Positions 62,524-64,000 of a stretch of 64,000 bases of DNA are shown piece by piece. The stretch's first letter is position 1. Every line of letters starts with the position of its first letter. The translations under genes were made by a program, and so were the position numbers. The notes under the pieces are model-generated. The model saw only the letters and a list, made by a program, of their open reading frames with translations. It did not search any database and was not told the origin of the DNA. Source of the DNA: Thermoguttaceae bacterium (GTDB lineage Bacteria > Planctomycetota > Planctomycetia > Pirellulales > Thermoguttaceae); the NCBI GenBank assembly GCA_017937485.1, contig JAGBDN010000099.1, positions 1 to 64,000 of the forward strand, read 5' to 3'.

Positions 62524-64000
62524 ATGAACGAATCGCTGTTTCAAATTAGTTGTCCCTCTTGCGAATCGGTGTTCGCGGTAACGGATCCCGAGCTGGTCGG
62601 ACAGATTATCGCTTGTCCGAAATGCGGCGGGATGATGATGGTCGAAGCGCCGAAAGTCGCGGAGAACGCGGAGATTGCGCGGAATAGCGAAGATGCGGCG
62701 AATGTTGAGGTCGGCGAGACCGCGCAAGCCGAGGAAACTTTAACGAGCGTCGAACCGACGGCGGCGTCCGACGAAGAGACGCAAGAGACCCGCGGCGTTG
62801 AAAACGCGCAAAATGAAGAAGACGGCGAAGAAAACGAGGCGAGCGGACGGTCGCGGAACGGCGGCAAGTTGGTCGCGAGCGGAATTGCGTTGGCGTTGGT
62901 CGGCGCCTTGGCGTTCGGGGGCTTGCGCGTTTTCAACGGCGAGTCGACGCCGACCTCCGAAACGAACGTCGAAGCGGAAAACGCCGAAAATAGCGAGGAA
63001 GGGCAAAACGGCGAAGACGCGTCGAACGGGACGAAAGACGACGTCGGCGGGTTCGCGCCTCGGGCCGTCGAGGAACGCTCGGGAAAAGACGACGAGAGCG
63101 CGGAATTTACGTCGAACGACCCGTCGGCGCTGGAAGACGGAGAAAACGCGGCGTTTGGAGAAGTTGACGAGAATGCGGCGACCGAAGATTTGAGCGAAAA
63201 CGCGCAAGATTTAAGCGTTGCGGCGACCGAAGTCGACGAAGAAACGACGACTGAAACGAAAGACGAAGAAAATAGCGAAGACGAGGAGAACAGCGAAGAA
63301 AGCGCGATTGAAACGAACGGAGAAAACGCGACGGACGAAACGGATTTAGCGGTCGAAGAAAGTCCGGCGCTTGACGAAGACGGCGCCGATTTAGATGACT
63401 TGGAAGGCTTAGGGGAATTGGGCGAAGGCGAATCGCTTGGCGGCGAGGAAAGCGAGGAATTGGACGCGCTTGAAAACGGCGACGAAGAAACGTCGGAAGG
63501 AGAAACTTTGGCCGGTTCTAACGAATCGACCGGTTTTAACGAAGCCGATTTCGAGCGCGCGAATCAAAACGACGATCCGGAAAACGCCGACGAACCCGTC
63601 GAGGTCGATTGGAGCGGCGTCGCGTCGACGACGAATCCGACGTTGCAAGGCGCCTTGCCGACGTTGCGGCGCGAACGAAAGGAGATCGACGTCGACGCCC
63701 GACTCGCGTTGCCGATTAAATTGATTGAATTTCCGTCGTCGCCGGTCGCCGCGATTCGTCTTTTGTCGGAATTTACCGGCGTTTCGATCGTTCCCGACCT
63801 CGAAGCGTTCGTCTTGACGCGTCCCTCGACGACCGCGACGCTCGACCTGTCGCTGCGCGACACGACGGCGGGAGAAGCGTTGGAAAAGGTCGCCGAATTG
63901 TTAAATTGGGAGGTGTGTAAGGAAAAAGATCGGATTTTGATTCGACCGAGCGGTTACGAGCCGGAGGTTTTGGTCGAAGAACGTTTCGACGTCGCGGATT
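62524..64000 (+). CDS. Zinc-ribbon membrane protein with acidic linker and secretin-like domain (3' end beyond window)
   Basis: This is a partial gene with at least 492 codons and no stop in the window. The start at 62,524 follows GAGGA by five bases; an ATG five codons earlier has a poorer site. Residues about 9-36 form a zinc ribbon (CPSCESVF...CPKCGG). A single membrane helix (ASGIALALVGALAFGGLRVF) lies near 118-140. A very acidic Glu/Asp/Asn-rich linker runs to about 370. The C-terminal part (KLIEFPSSPVAAIRLLSEFT, TATLDLSLRDTTAGEALEKV, DRILIRPSG) resembles the secretin/TonB short N-terminal (STN) domain. It may couple cytoplasmic zinc-ribbon sensing to an envelope complex; this is inference. 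Confidence 0.7.
   Translation, partial: MNESLFQISCPSCESVFAVTDPELVGQIIACPKCGGMMMVEAPKVAENAEIARNSEDAANVEVGETAQAEETLTSVEPTAASDEETQETRGVENAQNEEDGEENEASGRSRNGGKLVASGIALALVGALAFGGLRVFNGESTPTSETNVEAENAENSEEGQNGEDASNGTKDDVGGFAPRAVEERSGKDDESAEFTSNDPSALEDGENAAFGEVDENAATEDLSENAQDLSVAATEVDEETTTETKDEENSEDEENSEESAIETNGENATDETDLAVEESPALDEDGADLDDLEGLGELGEGESLGGEESEELDALENGDEETSEGETLAGSNESTGFNEADFERANQNDDPENADEPVEVDWSGVASTTNPTLQGALPTLRRERKEIDVDARLALPIKLIEFPSSPVAAIRLLSEFTGVSIVPDLEAFVLTRPSTTATLDLSLRDTTAGEALEKVAELLNWEVCKEKDRILIRPSGYEPEVLVEERFDVAD

Overview
The window reads as a high-GC Gram-negative bacterium of the Planctomycetes. This rests on a BBP7-type outer-membrane barrel protein, a DUF1080 secreted hydrolase, a secreted beta-propeller protein with two CxxCH motifs resembling hydrazine-synthase-alpha relatives, and planctomycete-style tyrosine recombinases. 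CGN, GCG, TCG and GAC codons are used so heavily that most real genes carry long antisense shadow frames. The genus cannot be named from sequence alone.

Positions 1-22,100 are an accessory island. A tyrosine recombinase points outward at each end: 627-1481 on minus, with intact catalytic residues, and about 20,834-21,937 on plus, broken by two frameshifts. Both are followed by the same array of 10-bp-phased TCGGAA-type repeats in inverted orientation. Between them sit an RloC-type anticodon-nuclease ATPase, a type I restriction-modification operon (hsdR-hsdM-hsdS), an unrecognised 225-residue protein, an ApeA-like HEPN protein with a four-cysteine insert, a SIR2-HerA pair and a RhuM-family protein. 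Several of these stretches are markedly more AT-rich than the rest of the window, which fits recent transfer. The island also holds long non-coding, repeat-rich gaps.

Positions 22,100-33,700 hold a small gene with two decayed tandem copies, a LarA-family protein, an 8-bp VNTR, an acidic membrane protein, a peroxiredoxin with charged tails, a YkgJ-type cysteine-cluster protein with histone-H1-like tails, a GH30 glycosidase and a Na/Pi-cotransporter-PhoU protein. Positions 33,700-45,250 are mostly housekeeping: BBP7 protein, GDP-mannose pyrophosphorylase, NnrD, RibF, a DUF4912 protein, CdsA, a double-GNAT protein and a YhcC-like radical SAM enzyme.

Positions 45,500-52,114 form a surface-heptose cluster. 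Two tandem family-9 glycosyltransferases are followed by hldE, gmhA, gmhB and hldD, which together cover the route from sedoheptulose-7-phosphate to ADP-L-glycero-D-manno-heptose and its transfer to an acceptor. Positions 52,300-64,000 carry a SUFU-like protein, the haem-motif propeller protein, UppS, a glycerophosphodiesterase fused to a second domain, a DUF1080 protein, HisD and the start of a zinc-ribbon membrane protein with a secretin-like domain.

A recurring structural theme is tandem duplication of gene 3' ends across the stop codon: 37 bp x 6 after the 1577 gene, 67 bp x 4 at hisD, and long partial copies after the 22,471 gene. Other tandem arrays (102 bp, 70 bp, 8 bp) fill further gaps. 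Terminator hairpins and promoters are called by eye from stems, T-tracts and -35/-10 spacing.
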